A DNA stretch of 64,000 bases from the NCBI GenBank assembly GCA_009731375.1, contig BJOX01000219.1, positions 699,400-763,399 on the forward strand, in the 5' to 3' direction. The notes under the pieces were generated by a model, which saw nothing but the letters and a program-made list of their open reading frames with translations, was not told the origin of the DNA and did not search any database. This document shows positions 1 through 10,729 of this stretch, one piece after another. The DNA comes from Paulinella micropora (taxonomy: Eukaryota > Cercozoa > Imbricatea > Euglyphida). The translations under genes were made by a program, and so were the position numbers. Each line of letters opens with the position of its first letter. The first letter of the stretch is position 1.

Positions 1-57
<57 letters not shown>

Positions 58-90
58 GCTACTACTACTACTACTACTACTATACTACTA

Positions 91-171
<81 letters not shown>

Positions 172-243
172 GTACTAGTACTAGTACTAGTACTACTAGT
201 ACTACTAGTACTACTAGTACTACTAGTACTACTATTCATACTA

Positions 244-329
<86 letters not shown>

Positions 330-354
330 GCTACTGCTACTACTACTACTACTG

Positions 355-422
<68 letters not shown>
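1..422. repeat. (ACT)n trinucleotide microsatellite
   Basis: Nearly pure ACT repeat over 422 bases with scattered variants (ACTG, ACTAGT, ATTCAT). It probably starts before the window. Confidence 0.97.
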
Positions 423-423
<1 letters not shown>

Positions 424-779
424 GACATGTTCAAAGACTAACCAGGGGCCTTGCTTCTGGTGTGTCTGTAGGATCATAGTCCTCGACGGGCTGCCATCCT
501 ATCTTACTACTACTACTACTACTACTTTTCTTGGATTCAGTGCTTTCAAGTCGTCATCCATCTATCGTTCTTACTATTTGTTTCTTGAAGATACTATGCG
601 AACACGAGCTAGACTCATGTGGAGGCTTGGTCAGTTCCAAACCCATCGTGAAGATCTGTTGAACTAGACCCGGGAACTGTGTTGAGAGAACGCCTCTTTG
701 CCAAGGCTCAAGGCTAGCTGTGACGGGCAGCTATCACACAGAGGGAGCACAGTGTGATGCAAGTGCAAATAATGTATGT
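423..779. other. unique sequence without a recognisable gene
   Basis: Non-repetitive sequence with one short (ACT)n patch near 504-525. No open frame or motif here looks like a gene. Confidence 0.6.
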
Positions 780-1849
780 AATGTATGTAATGTATGTTCT
801 GCTAAGATCTCATGTAGATACATACATGCATGCATGCATGTATGTATGTATGTATGTATGTATGTATGTATGTATGTGTGTACATATGTATGTATGTATG
901 TATGGATGTATGTATGTATGTATGTATGTGTATGTATGTATGTATGTATGTATGTATGTACATATGTATGTATGTATGTATGTACATATGTATGTGTGTG
1001 TATGTATGTGTGTATGTATGTGTGTATGTATGTATGTGTGTGTGTATGTATGTGTGTATGTATGTATATATGTATATATGTATATGTATGTATGTATGTA
1101 TGTATGTACATATGTGTGTATGTATCTATGTATGTATGTATGTATGTATGTATGTATATGCATGTATGTATGTATGTATGTATGTATAGTATGTATAGTA
1201 TGTATGGTATGTATGGTATGTATGTATGTATGTATGTATATGTATATGTATGTATGCATTATGTAAGTAAGTAAGTAAGTAAGTAGTAAGTAAGTTAGTA
1301 AGTAAGTAAGTAAGTTAGTATGTATGTATGTATGTATGTATGTATGTATGTATGTATGTATTCATGTACGTACGTACGTAAGTATGTATGTACGTATGTA
1401 CGTACGTACGTACGTATGTATGTATGTATGTAATGTATGTATGTATGTATGTATGCATGTATGTATGTATGTATGTATGTATGTACTGTATTGTACTGTA
1501 TTGTACTGTATTGTACTGTAATGTACTGTGATGTACTGTACTGTATTATATATGTATGTATGTAATGTAATGTAATGTAATGTAATGTAATGTAATTCAA
1601 TGTAATTCAATGTAATTCAATGTAATGTAATTTAATGTACTGTAATGTAATGTTCTGTTATGTCATGTTATGTTATGTTATGTTGTGTTATGTTGTGTTA
1701 TGTTGTGTTATGTTATTATGTTATGTTGTTATTTTATGTTATGTTATGTTATGTTCTGTTCTGTTTTGTTATGTTATGTGCATCTATGCATGTATGTATG
1801 TATGTATGTATGTATGTATGTATGTATGTGTATGTGTATGCATGTGTGT

Positions 1850-1887
<38 letters not shown>

Positions 1888-1905
1888 GCTGTTGTTTTTC
1901 GTTTG
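780..1905. repeat. (TATG)n and related tetranucleotide and short repeats
   Basis: Starts as TATG repeats with CATA and GTGTAT variants to about 1,258. It passes through AAGT (1,262-1,318), TATG/TACG (1,320-1,490), TGTACTGTAT (1,480-1,545), TAATG (1,560-1,660) and TTATG (1,660-1,780) blocks, and ends in (TTG)n at about 1,849-1,905. Long frames here encode only Met-Tyr-Val-Cys or Thr-His-Ile-Tyr repeats and are not genes. Confidence 0.95.
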
Positions 1906-2092
1906 TTGTTTGTTTGTTTTTGAACACAACAAAACAGTTTAATATATATATTTACGCAAACACTTTTATGTGTGTACGTACGCGCATATGTCCCGTGGAC
2001 ATAGATATGTTTGCATTAATATGAAATCGTCATGAATAGCTGATCACAAAGCTAGTTTATTGTTATTTTTCTTCTTACAGGTAAAGACAATC

Positions 2093-2993
2093 ATGCGCGG
2101 GCTACAAGTTTTTATGTTGCTCGCTTGTGCTGGGGTTTGTCTAGCTGAGGTGGCGGCCTTTCGAGCCCCCAAGGCGTTGCTGACATGTGACAGGATCCTA
2201 GGAGCGGATCTATGCCCGGACCTGCAAGCCACGGCAGGCTATGTGCACGTCAGGGGCTACCGGCTCTGGTACACGATTTATGAAAGCAAAAGCAACCGGG
2301 ACCCAGACATGCTACCCCTCATCAATGTGCATGGAGGGCCCTCCTTCACACACAACTACCTGCTACCCCTGAAGCAGATCGCCTGCAGAGGCCGCAAGGT
2401 CCTTCCCAAAGCAACAAAACAACAAGGAGAATGCAAAAAAAAATGACATACACGCAAGCAGTAATAACGAAGAGAACAAAGAAAGAGCAAGGAGGGAGGC
2501 GGGGTGGGGGGGGGGGGGGGGGGAANNNNNNNNNNATGTGGCAGTGGTGATATCTGTCGGTAGGTGGTCTTCTATGACCAGATCGGCTGTGGAAACTCTG
2601 ACCGGCCCTCTTTGGCAGACGCGCCCTGGCTAGTGACTGAGGAGTATTACATGGTTTCTCTCGAGACACGCACAATTTCCATTTCCTAATGCGTTTGTTT
2701 TTCCGTTTCCGTATTCTCTTCGTTCCCGCCTGAATTTCACTTTTCAAATATCCACTCCTTCATGCCTTTTCGAATATCCGTCTCTCTCCTTCCCGTTTAT
2801 GATCCTGGTCTTATTTCGCTTCCACTGAAATTGATTTCCAAAGTTCTTTTATTTCAAGTCTAAAATTGTGTTTGGCCTTGGTCGATCACATGTGAGCGCA
2901 TGCTGTCAGGAGGAGCTCAATAGCTTGATTGAACACCTGCAGTTCGACAGGTAATGCGCCACAGCTGCTTGTTCTGCTCCGCAATCACCAACT

Positions 2994-3031
<38 letters not shown>

Positions 3032-3040
3032 ATTCTCTCT

Positions 3041-3076
<36 letters not shown>

Positions 3077-4388
3077 TTCAGAACGCAAACAGGAACATGT
3101 CTTTTGTGTGTCGTGTGTGTTTTTTCTCCCCCTAATATATACAATGTTGTACTAAACATTCTAAATGATACTGCTAGGCATGAGGTGCATGGAATGCATT
3201 ATTTTTCGTCTCAGCAAATTGTTATGATCATGATTATCATGATTATCATGATTATCATGGTTAGCATGGGAAGTCTTCAGTACATGTCTATGCGCCTTCA
3301 GTAGTGTTTGTTTTACAAGAAATACTTGAGATAAAACGAGGGTGGGGAGTATGTTGGCATACATTTATAGTACCTAAACTCGTGAATCTCTATCATCTCG
3401 AACGATAGAGACCATCTTTTGGGGGGACCTGTCTTGATTTCTCTCAACTTTGTTTCTTCCTGGCTAACATTTTTTTCTTTACTTCTGTGTGCAGGTACCA
3501 TTTGCTGGGGAATTCCTGGGGAGGCCTGTTGGTCCTTCGCCACGCCATCAAAGGTCCGCAGAGTATAGAAAGCTAGTGACAGAAGCTGTGTGCGTGTAAC
3601 TTGGGGACAGCCCTTAGAACTAGGCGAGTTTCCGACCGTAATTTTCTTGAAAATTTGGCAATAATAATTCATACTTTTCGTAATTGTCCTCATGTGTGTG
3701 GGTAGCTCCTGAAGGTCTGGTCGGTCTGGTCCTTGCTTCCGCCACCTCGGACACCCAGCTTTACATCCAATCACAAAAGGAAGTGCGCCACTCGACCATT
3801 CCTTTGATCACAGTGGAGCTGATTCGAGAAGCCGATGAAAAAGGAACTTACGATACACCTGTCTACAACGAAATCAATGACAGGCTGGAGTCTTTCTGGA
3901 CCATCAGGACGATTCCACGGCCGGACTGCTTCTTGAAAGCGGTCGCAGAGGCGAACATACAGATCTACACGGCCATGCAAGGCGCGTCCGAGTTCCAAGT
4001 CAGTGGTGTGCTGGGGTCCTACAACGTGACCGGCCAGCTAGGACAGATCAAGGCGCGCACCTTTGTGACCGCTGGTGCCTTCGACACCATGACCCCCCCA
4101 GTCATCTCCCTGTTGCAAGAGCACATTCCCGGTGCGTCTTTGCAGTATTTCTCTCGCTCTGGTCACCTCACCATGATCGACGATGCTCCTATCTACAACC
4201 CAGCGGTGCACAACTTTCTCTGCCAAGCAGAGGCTAGCATAGCCTCGAGCTCTGCGCTTTCCTCCTTTGGCTCACACGCAAATGTTTGGCTCTGGGTTAT
4301 ATTTTTGTGTATTGCTGTCGCCACACTCGGAGCAATCGTCTGCGCAGTTTTCCGTCGGCAACAGCAGCGGTACTCACCCATTCCATGA
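2093..4388 (+). CDS. alpha/beta hydrolase, proline iminopeptidase type, 5 exons, secreted or membrane-anchored
   Basis: Five coding exons join in frame with GT-AG introns: 2093-2398, 2564-2653, 2910-2950, 3495-3553 and 3706-4388. The start ATG at 2093 is followed by a signal peptide (hydrophobic core FMLLACAGVCLA), and an acceptor TTCTTACAG at 2072-2080 suggests a 5'-UTR intron. Family marks in order are INVHGGPS (oxyanion HGGP) in exon 1, FYDQIGCGNSDRP in exon 2, and the nucleophile elbow GNSWGG in exon 4. Exon 5 has GAFDTM for the acid and RSGHLTMID for the catalytic His. A C-terminal hydrophobic helix (LWVIFLCIAVATLGAIVCAV) is followed by a basic tail, so the enzyme is probably anchored facing the lumen or cell exterior. 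Family members release N-terminal residues, often Pro, from peptides; the substrate here is unknown. Intron 1 contains a G-run and a 10-N gap, but the frame is intact. Confidence 0.88.
2505..2535. other. poly-G run and 10-N assembly gap in intron 1
   Basis: A G-run ends at a run of ten N (2526-2535) inside the first intron of the hydrolase gene. The gap length is nominal and has no effect on the coding exons. Confidence 0.9.
2997..3074. repeat. (CT)n and T-tract in intron 3 of the hydrolase gene
   Basis: A CT dinucleotide run is followed by about 30 T. Low-complexity intronic sequence. Confidence 0.9.
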
Positions 4389-5404
4389 TTCCTGGCTAGC
4401 GTGCTTCATCGACTGATAGATTGAGAAAAGGATAATATACCGGAACAGGACCACTTCGTGGTTCCCAAGAAATGCGAGAACTGAGATACTTTAATAGTAA
4501 TAATAATAAGATTAGATAGAGGTAATTTCAAGACAAATAAAGTCATATCTATGACTGTCATTGCGCAATGCGCATCAATGCGGGTGAGCGCGGCGGTGGA
4601 AGCTGGATTCGCTGCCAAAAAAACTGAGATCCGCAAGAAAATCAATTCCTTCTACCAACTAGCTGCCAGTCGTCTAGGAGACGAAGCAATTATTCTGCAG
4701 TTTGCCTTTGAAAGACAAGGCAGATTGGGTAAAAAGGCGCCTGACTTGATTGAATTCTGCGTTGGAAAAAGAGTCACTGCGTCGCTCGACATCACCAACT
4801 CAATTCGATATTAATACTTTATATCACGTGAGGGTGAGAACCGTACGGGAGATATCCAAAACGATCCAGCAAGGCGACGCGCACATTCTGAACTGCGCAA
4901 TGCGTTTTACCGGTTCGGTTATAAAAGAATATATTTATTGATGCTTATCTTTTTACTCAACCAATTCAAACAACTCCGCCAGTAACCCAATCTTCTGAGC
5001 TTATATAAATAAGGATCAAAGATGGTGGAAAATGTGGGAGACTAGCGGAGCCAAAAACAACCAAGGCAAACACCAGCCAATTCCCTGAGTTGTCCTGCAT
5101 AACGATAATATATTTCTGTCTATTAATTAAAAGTGTAACGGCCTGGCCACTTCTAGAAATATTATCGTTGCCAGGTTAAGAGTGTTATTAATATTAACTG
5201 CCTCTTTTTGTGCCTGTATTGACACGGGGTTATATTAATGTAGCACATATTTAACTATCTGCGCCTACAATCCCCCCTCCCCGGTTTATCCGATAACCCC
5301 TGTTGATTAGGAGTAGCGAGTACCTAAATGTGAGCGGTAAGAATATGGAAGCTGTCGAGGTTTGTCTCGATGTTGATAGCTTCTCCGTTGGTCATTACTA
5401 TCAG
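4389..5404. other. intergenic sequence, no supported gene
   Basis: AT-rich sequence between the hydrolase gene and the first retroelement. An 87-codon frame at 4551-4814 has no recognisable motif, and I do not call it. The stretch from about 5,133 (TGTAACGG...) to 5,404 could belong to a retroelement long terminal repeat, but no second copy of that part is present. Confidence 0.5.
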
Positions 5405-5661
5405 TTTCAATCTAATTCACCGTTACTTGGATAGTTGATTTGTCAATATGCCGGACAGTCAATAATATCAATGTTAACTGAAAAGCGAAAGACCTGTACC
5501 TAAGTTAGTCAGTTTGTGACGTGGAAGTCAAAGAGTAAGTTCTTTTATTATACGAGTTATTAAAATGCGTTTCCATACTGCGTGATAGTCTTGCTAGGTA
5601 GCCCTGATAGATCCTGAAACTTGTGGTCGGTAAAGGTTCCACGATGGGTAGCTTCCCAAAG
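5405..5661 (+). repeat. direct repeat copy 1 (element leader plus gag start)
   Basis: About 257 bp, roughly 94% identical by eye to 9021-9274. Both begin TTTCAATYTAATTCACC and end in the first gag codons. Confidence 0.9.
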
Positions 5662-6936
5662 GTTATGAGCCTTGGAACTGAGAAAACAGTGGGTTTAAAA
5701 CAAGAGTACATCCCGCAGTTGGATGGTACCACTCGGCATTATTCCGACTTCCGTTACAAGCTAGTGACCTATGCAAACGGCATCAGTGCATATGGTGAGT
5801 GCATTACGCTGGCATTTGATGACCCAGCAAAAGCAAATGTTAAATATCATTATGATCCAGCGAAAGCACTGGAGACTGAGGAGAGGGAGTTGCCTGATGA
5901 ACCAGACTCAGAGGATACCCCAGATAACGATTCTGACGATGAAGGCAGTGTGTCAGATGCGGGTAGACAGAGACCCAAAACGAAGAAAGATGAAGGCAAG
6001 ACACCCACTGAAGACAAACCGAAGGAATGGGCGAAGCTAACTGACGAACAAAAGAAACAGTGGAGAGAGAAAAGAGCTAAGAAACTGAAACGTGAGAAAC
6101 GAAGACACTCGAAACGAACACACTTTTGACAAAGATGACCTCATAAGAGCCCTGCTTGCTGAGCTTGCAAAACACCCCGCATATGGAGAGAATTTCAAAG
6201 CACTCTACTTCAACCTACCACCCAACCTAAGACCTAGATTTGACGATCTAGTTGACTGTCAGACAGTGCGAGAGACACGTGAGCGTTGTGGAGAAAGGAT
6301 AAGTGGAAGGGAGAAGAGAGGAAAGAGAAGCCAGAAAAGCCCACGAGGCAGAAGAGGGAGACAAACCTCTTGGTAGGTGATAAGGGAGATGAGGACGAAG
6401 GGGGTAAGGGCAAGTACAGAAAGTTTAAGAAGAAGGATGAGTGGTGGCTCAAAGTCACTTGCTATGAGTGTAACGATAAAGGTCACACTAAGAAGTATTG
6501 CCCAACAAAGAAACCCCGAAAGAAAAGTCAAGCGAGTGAAGACAAGAACGAAAATAAAAAGAAAAAGGGAAAACCTCACAGCAATAAGCACAAAAAGTCT
6601 CTCAAAGACAAAGACATGAACCTCATAAGAGAGGAAAAACAAGAAGGGGACACAGAAACAGATAGTGACGCTTTACTCGTCTTCATGGGGGGAGATGTCC
6701 TAGACGACCCTGGGGAAACTCATGACGAAGAGAGATGCAGGGAGATAGCGAATGTCGAGTCTGGGGAACCTCAGACTGAGCCAGGTGTTCGTCCCCTGTC
6801 AAGAAATCGAAGTGACGGAGGGAGTCCCTCCGCCACACCAATCTCACGCTCTCATAGTCAGTTAACCAGGGACACCTCCACAAACACCCCACAGCGTCAA
6901 AACTCAGCCCCCAAAACACCTCTGACAACCCATTGA
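5644..6936 (+). pseudogene. retroelement gag remnant with CCHC zinc knuckle
   Basis: The first part (5644-6129) starts ATGGGTAGC and encodes a globular N-terminus followed by an acidic, lysine-rich tail. The frame then breaks. A second frame (6286-6936) carries a classical nucleic-acid-binding knuckle CYECNDKGHTKKYC (CX2CX4HX4C) at about 6,460-6,505, followed by Lys-rich and Ser/Thr/Pro-rich sequence. In copia-type elements this protein packages element RNA. Downstream, about 6,967-7,120 reads CHGKN...SPC...FCGYH, a second possible Cys/His cluster in an open stretch between the two main frames. Several frameshifts make this copy non-functional. Confidence 0.7.
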
Positions 6937-7388
6937 GAGGTACAGCAGAGACAGACCGAGGTTTTTAAGTGTCACGGGAAAAACAAAAAGAATAGTCCTT
7001 GTCAGATCTCACTTGAGAAAGACAAAAGGGGTCCTAATGCTGAGCAAGCTTCTAGGTTGACCTATGGGTTATTTTGTGGTTATCACGCGAAAAAGCAAGA
7101 CAAAGAATATCCTTTGCTTGACCTAGCTAGACCTCCGTCCTCCTAAATCCCCTTACTATCCAGACGAGAGAGGTTTGCGAGAAGATGCAAAGGCCAGAGG
7201 CATAGTCATACCGCACAACCTCACTACCACATTCACCGACCAAACTCCACAGAGGGAGGGAGAGAGTGAGCAAAAAGGAGTGAAAAGGGAGTAAGCGTCT
7301 AGAGACACCACCGCAAAAACACACATCCACCACACAAACACCTCACACCGCATCATCCGCACAAGTCACGCAAACAGCTGACACGCCA

Positions 7389-8450
7389 ATGCAAAGAGAG
7401 AGTAGTGAGGAAGAAGAAGATGAAAAAGAGATGGAGGAATATGATGATGAGAATGACTCTAGATGTTCTGATGAGTTCAGACATGATATGGCTATGGCAG
7501 CATGTTTGGACGATGATGATGTAGACCCGGAATTTCTGACATTTACGCGAAAGGGGAATGTTAAGAAATATTTGCAGAAGCATAACCTTATGAAGAAGAC
7601 TCACGATGCAAGTGGGAGTCCGGCATCTGCCGGACTGCCCAGTGTTACTGTAGGGACCGGGGAGGCCAAGAGGAAGCAGCGGGGAGGCACGGCGGCAACC
7701 CCAACACAACAACCAGGTCCAACACCCCAAGCTCAACCACACACCAACACACCACCCATCATCACTTTCAAAGACATAGCACAGCTCGCTCAACAACTCA
7801 CAACAACATGCATTAGAGAAAGCAGTGATGAGGTGAAGAGAGTAAGTGAAGGGAAGTTAGTGCTAGATGAGTTCTTGACAGATGTGGTGAGAGCGATAGA
7901 GGGAGTGTATATAGCACACGCAGCACGCACAACACTATCCCCACCAACACAGACCCAAAACAGCAACTCCTCACAGCCACCAGCACCATCACAACACAAA
8001 AACAGCAAACAGAACTATGCACTAGTGTTAGATGGGGAAGGGGGGCGAGACAGAAAGAGCACGATAGTTCAGGATAGCGGGTCGTCCCGAGACATTGCAT
8101 GCAACCCTGAAATATTACACGACATCAAGACCGTACCCCCTGTCAAGCTAATTACAGGTAATGGAGAGTGTCAGATAGGACAGGAGGGGACGGCAAGAGT
8201 GACGCGTATCAATGGACACGGTAGACCAATTACGGTGTCAAGGCCAATGCTCCTTGACGCCAGGTTATCCGTGAATATAGCTTCAACCGGCAAGATGGAT
8301 AATACCCATCACCGGTCTATCATTCACCAAAATGGACAGTTAGTCATACTTAAACACCCCATAAGATTAGAGGAGAAAGACGTACTTGTCAGAGGTAGGC
8401 TCATGTTAACCCTTCTTTATAGGTGGGACGATGAATTTGACACCCCATGA
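7389..8450 (+). pseudogene. copia-like gag C-terminus and aspartic protease remnant
   Basis: An open frame of 353 codons. The first half is acidic and then Pro/Thr/Gln-rich. From about codon 215 it reads STIVQDSGSSRDIACN, which fits the retroviral-type aspartic protease active site (D-S-G-S/A), followed by VKLITGNGECQIGQEGTARV as in the copia protease fold. This enzyme cuts the element polyprotein. The frame is open but has no intact partner frames, so it is part of a dead element. The start codon is not established; read-through from upstream frames is the norm in this class. Confidence 0.65.
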
Positions 8451-8638
8451 GACATCAATGATGAGCGTTATGAACCCCCACAGAACAAGAATAGGGGTGT
8501 GGTGGGGTAAAAGGGGAGGGAAACCCCAAGAGAGAAAGACAGGAGCGTAGACAGACAGAGGGCAAAACAGGGGATGTAACGCTGTATGCATCTTATCCCT
8601 GCAAGGCTGGTGCGATTAGAAAGGTAGATATAGAATTG

Positions 8639-8918
8639 TTCCATTATGCATGTGGACACTACAGCATTAAGAAGATGAGAGCTTTGGCAACTGTGCATTA
8701 GGCATAAAGCTAGTAGGAGACGAGAAGAAAGTAAAGTTTTGTGAATCATGCATGATAGGTAAGGCGAAGCAGTTGCCTAGATTTAAAGTTAATAAGATAG
8801 AGAGAGCTAGTAAGCCAGGAGTAGCATTGCACATAGACACCGAAACGTGGTCAGCACGGTCAATACACTGTAAGAGACACAAATTTTCGGTTACGGACGT
8901 AGTTTTTAGTGACTTTTG
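8639..8918 (+). pseudogene. gag-pre-integrase (HHCC) remnant
   Basis: Translates as HYACGHYSIKKMRALA, then after a frame change CESCMIGKAKQLPRF. This matches the H-x4-H ... C-x2-C zinc-binding module before the integrase core in Ty1/copia elements. A stop at 8,699 and a frameshift just before 8,710 break it. The following text reads LHIDTETWSA, the usual position of the first catalytic Asp of the integrase core, and then stops. Confidence 0.65.
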
Positions 8919-9020
8919 ATACCCCTTACGGGAAGCGCTTGCAAATTTTTCATTTGCTTAAGAACTATAAGACACTTAGGACGGTAGTTATAATATTGAC
9001 AAATAACTAAGGCATTACTA

Positions 9021-9274
9021 TTTCAATTTAATTCACCGTTACTTGGATAGTTGATTTGTCAATAGGCCGGACAGTCAATAATACCAATGTTAAATGAAAA
9101 GCGAAAGACCTGTACCTAAGTTAGTCAGTTTGTGACGTGGCAGTCAAAGAGTCAGTTCTTTTATTATACGAGTTATTAAAGTGCGTTTCCATACTGCGTG
9201 ATAGTCTTGCTAGGTAGCCCGGATAGATCCTGAAAGGGGTCGGTAAATGTTCCACGATGGGTAGCTTCCCAAAG
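9021..9274 (+). repeat. direct repeat copy 2
   Basis: Second copy of the 5405-5661 sequence, again ending in the gag start ATGGGTAGCTTCCCAAAG. Beyond it no gag follows. Confidence 0.9.
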
Positions 9275-10394
9275 TTCTTTTCCTTCTTGGGATTGTATAG
9301 GCGATTGAAGGGAAGAAACGTACCTGTAGGCGTTACTCCGAATGATTTAAATTTCGGAAAATTGTGCGAAATTCGAATTTGATTTCGGATTTAATTACTA
9401 TAATCAAATTTAAATTTTAAATTTCGCTCTACACTCTCCCCTCCCCCCTGATGACACTTGTCATGCAAATGTGAGTAACTTTTCTCGGTCTTGCTTCCCC
9501 ACGTCGTGCGCGTTGGCAAATCTTACCTTAGGCCGGCAAGGTCTGTCAACGTGCCCCTATTAACGCTCCACTGGCTCCCTGGATGGGACGGAGGCTAATC
9601 AGGGCTGAAACGTTGGGCATCTTAACAAATCTTTCCCCCGGTTGGCAATCAGTTGTTGTGGGATATATCAGCAAAGCTTTTCTTTGGGCGGGAAGTTTTG
9701 TTGACATACCCCTACTACCACGCCATGGATCCCCTTGATGGGACAGAGGCTGATTGGAACTGGGAGAAAGTCCGCCTGATAGGTCTCGAGGCAGAAGGAA
9801 AATTCCCAGCATCCTCACTTGGATCGAGCATCCTCCTGATCCGGGGCCTATAAGTCGGTTGTCATCTTGTGCCGATGACAACCGACTAACAGGCCCATCC
9901 ATTTGTTGGAATGAACGGGCGCTTTGCCAGTCTAGTTTTTGTTTTGTTTTGTTTTTCCTCGGTGGACTTTTCGTGGAGTTAACATGTATATCGAGCCATC
10001 GCGAAGTTCTTGTAGGAAGTGTCTAGGAAATTTACAACCCCTATTTGGAGGATCTCAAAATGCGTAATACCCATCGGCCTCCAGGCGTCTCATGTACTCG
10101 TCCTCCGTGCTGGATTGGGAGGATGCGTGTTCCCGCTCCTCTCAAGGGAGGGGAGTCTCGATCGTGATCGAGTTGAGCCTGGAGTGAGTCCCGTTCCTCA
10201 TCGGAGAGGTCGAATGGAAGAATAGAGGACTATGGCTGCACGGATTCTGGGTATAGTCGCCGAATTATGTCCCCGAGTTTATGTTCATATACTTGCTCCC
10301 ATCGGGGGTAGCAGTGTCGGGAGTGATAGATGTAGTCCAATGACTGTGTCGCCCAGTGCCATCGGAACTCTGCATCTTGTGCAGCACTGTCCCA
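9275..10394. other. intergenic sequence, with palindromic AT-rich patch
   Basis: 9,345-9,425 is AT-rich and self-complementary in part (TTTAAATTTCGG, GAAATTCGAATTTGATTTC). Around 9,578-9,606 and 9,726-9,756 a short degenerate direct repeat occurs (GATGGGACRGAGGCT). A 118-codon minus frame at 9546-9902 has no motif I recognise. No gene is supported. Confidence 0.5.
9845..9894. repeat. perfect 14-bp-stem inverted repeat
   Basis: AGTCGGTTGTCATC (9853-9866) and its exact reverse complement (9874-9887) flank a 7-base loop. Outer GGCCT/AGGCC arms extend the pairing. It would fold into a strong hairpin. Function unknown. Confidence 0.85.
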
Positions 10395-10661
10395 CTACGG
10401 ACGAGCGTACTGTCTGAATTGTCTTCCCCACTCCTCAGTCCAGAGCCGGAGGGTCTGAGGATCGGTTGGGGGTGAACCCAAGCTGTCGCCCAATACGCGC
10501 ATCGCTGGTGGATAGCCCATGATCCGTATCAGACGTACGCGAATGTGGATGAGCCACACCGCAGGCTGTTCGTGCTGAAAACGGATATAGTGTATTTGCC
10601 TCACTCGTGCCACTCCCTGAAATCGTGCGGGGATTAGCGGTCGCCGGGCGCGATTCGTCAT
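10395..10661 (-). CDS. unrecognised Arg-rich small protein
   Basis: An 88-residue frame with ATG start, rich in Arg and Pro (RARRPLIPARFQGVARVRQ). It lies 68 bases downstream of the longer interrupted frame on the same strand, in a different phase, so it may be that gene's continuation after another frameshift or a separate small gene. No family is recognised. Base composition matches the upstream frame and is GC-richer than the flanks. Confidence 0.35.
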   Translation of the reverse strand: MTNRARRPLIPARFQGVARVRQIHYIRFQHEQPAVWLIHIRVRLIRIMGYPPAMRVLGDSLGSPPTDPQTLRLWTEEWGRQFRQYARP

Positions 10662-10729
10662 TCGCCTATGGCAAGGGGCGAAGATGAGGTATGTCAGGCA
10701 ACGTGTGATGGGAGGTTGCGGTTATAAGC

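Larger units (their letters stand above)
5405..9274 (+). mobile_element. degenerate Ty1/copia-like retrotransposon fragment
   Basis: About 3.9 kb bounded by a direct repeat pair (5405-5661 and 9021-9274). Remnants lie in the order gag, zinc knuckle, aspartic protease, gag-pre-integrase. No integrase core, reverse transcriptase or RNase H follows; the sequence breaks into the second repeat copy. Frames are interrupted between 6,129 and 6,286, 6,936 and 7,389, 8,450 and 8,639, and near 8,700. The repeat copies include the gag start ATGGGTAGC as well as the leader, so they are not a simple LTR pair. They fit either a nested truncated copy or recombination between two elements. Confidence 0.72.

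Noticed and set aside
734-1610. Met-Tyr-Val-Cys and Thr-His-Ile-Tyr repeat proteins
   Set aside because: Translations of TATG/CATA tetranucleotide repeats.
4551-4814. 87-codon frame after the hydrolase gene
   Set aside because: No motif or context; length is within chance.
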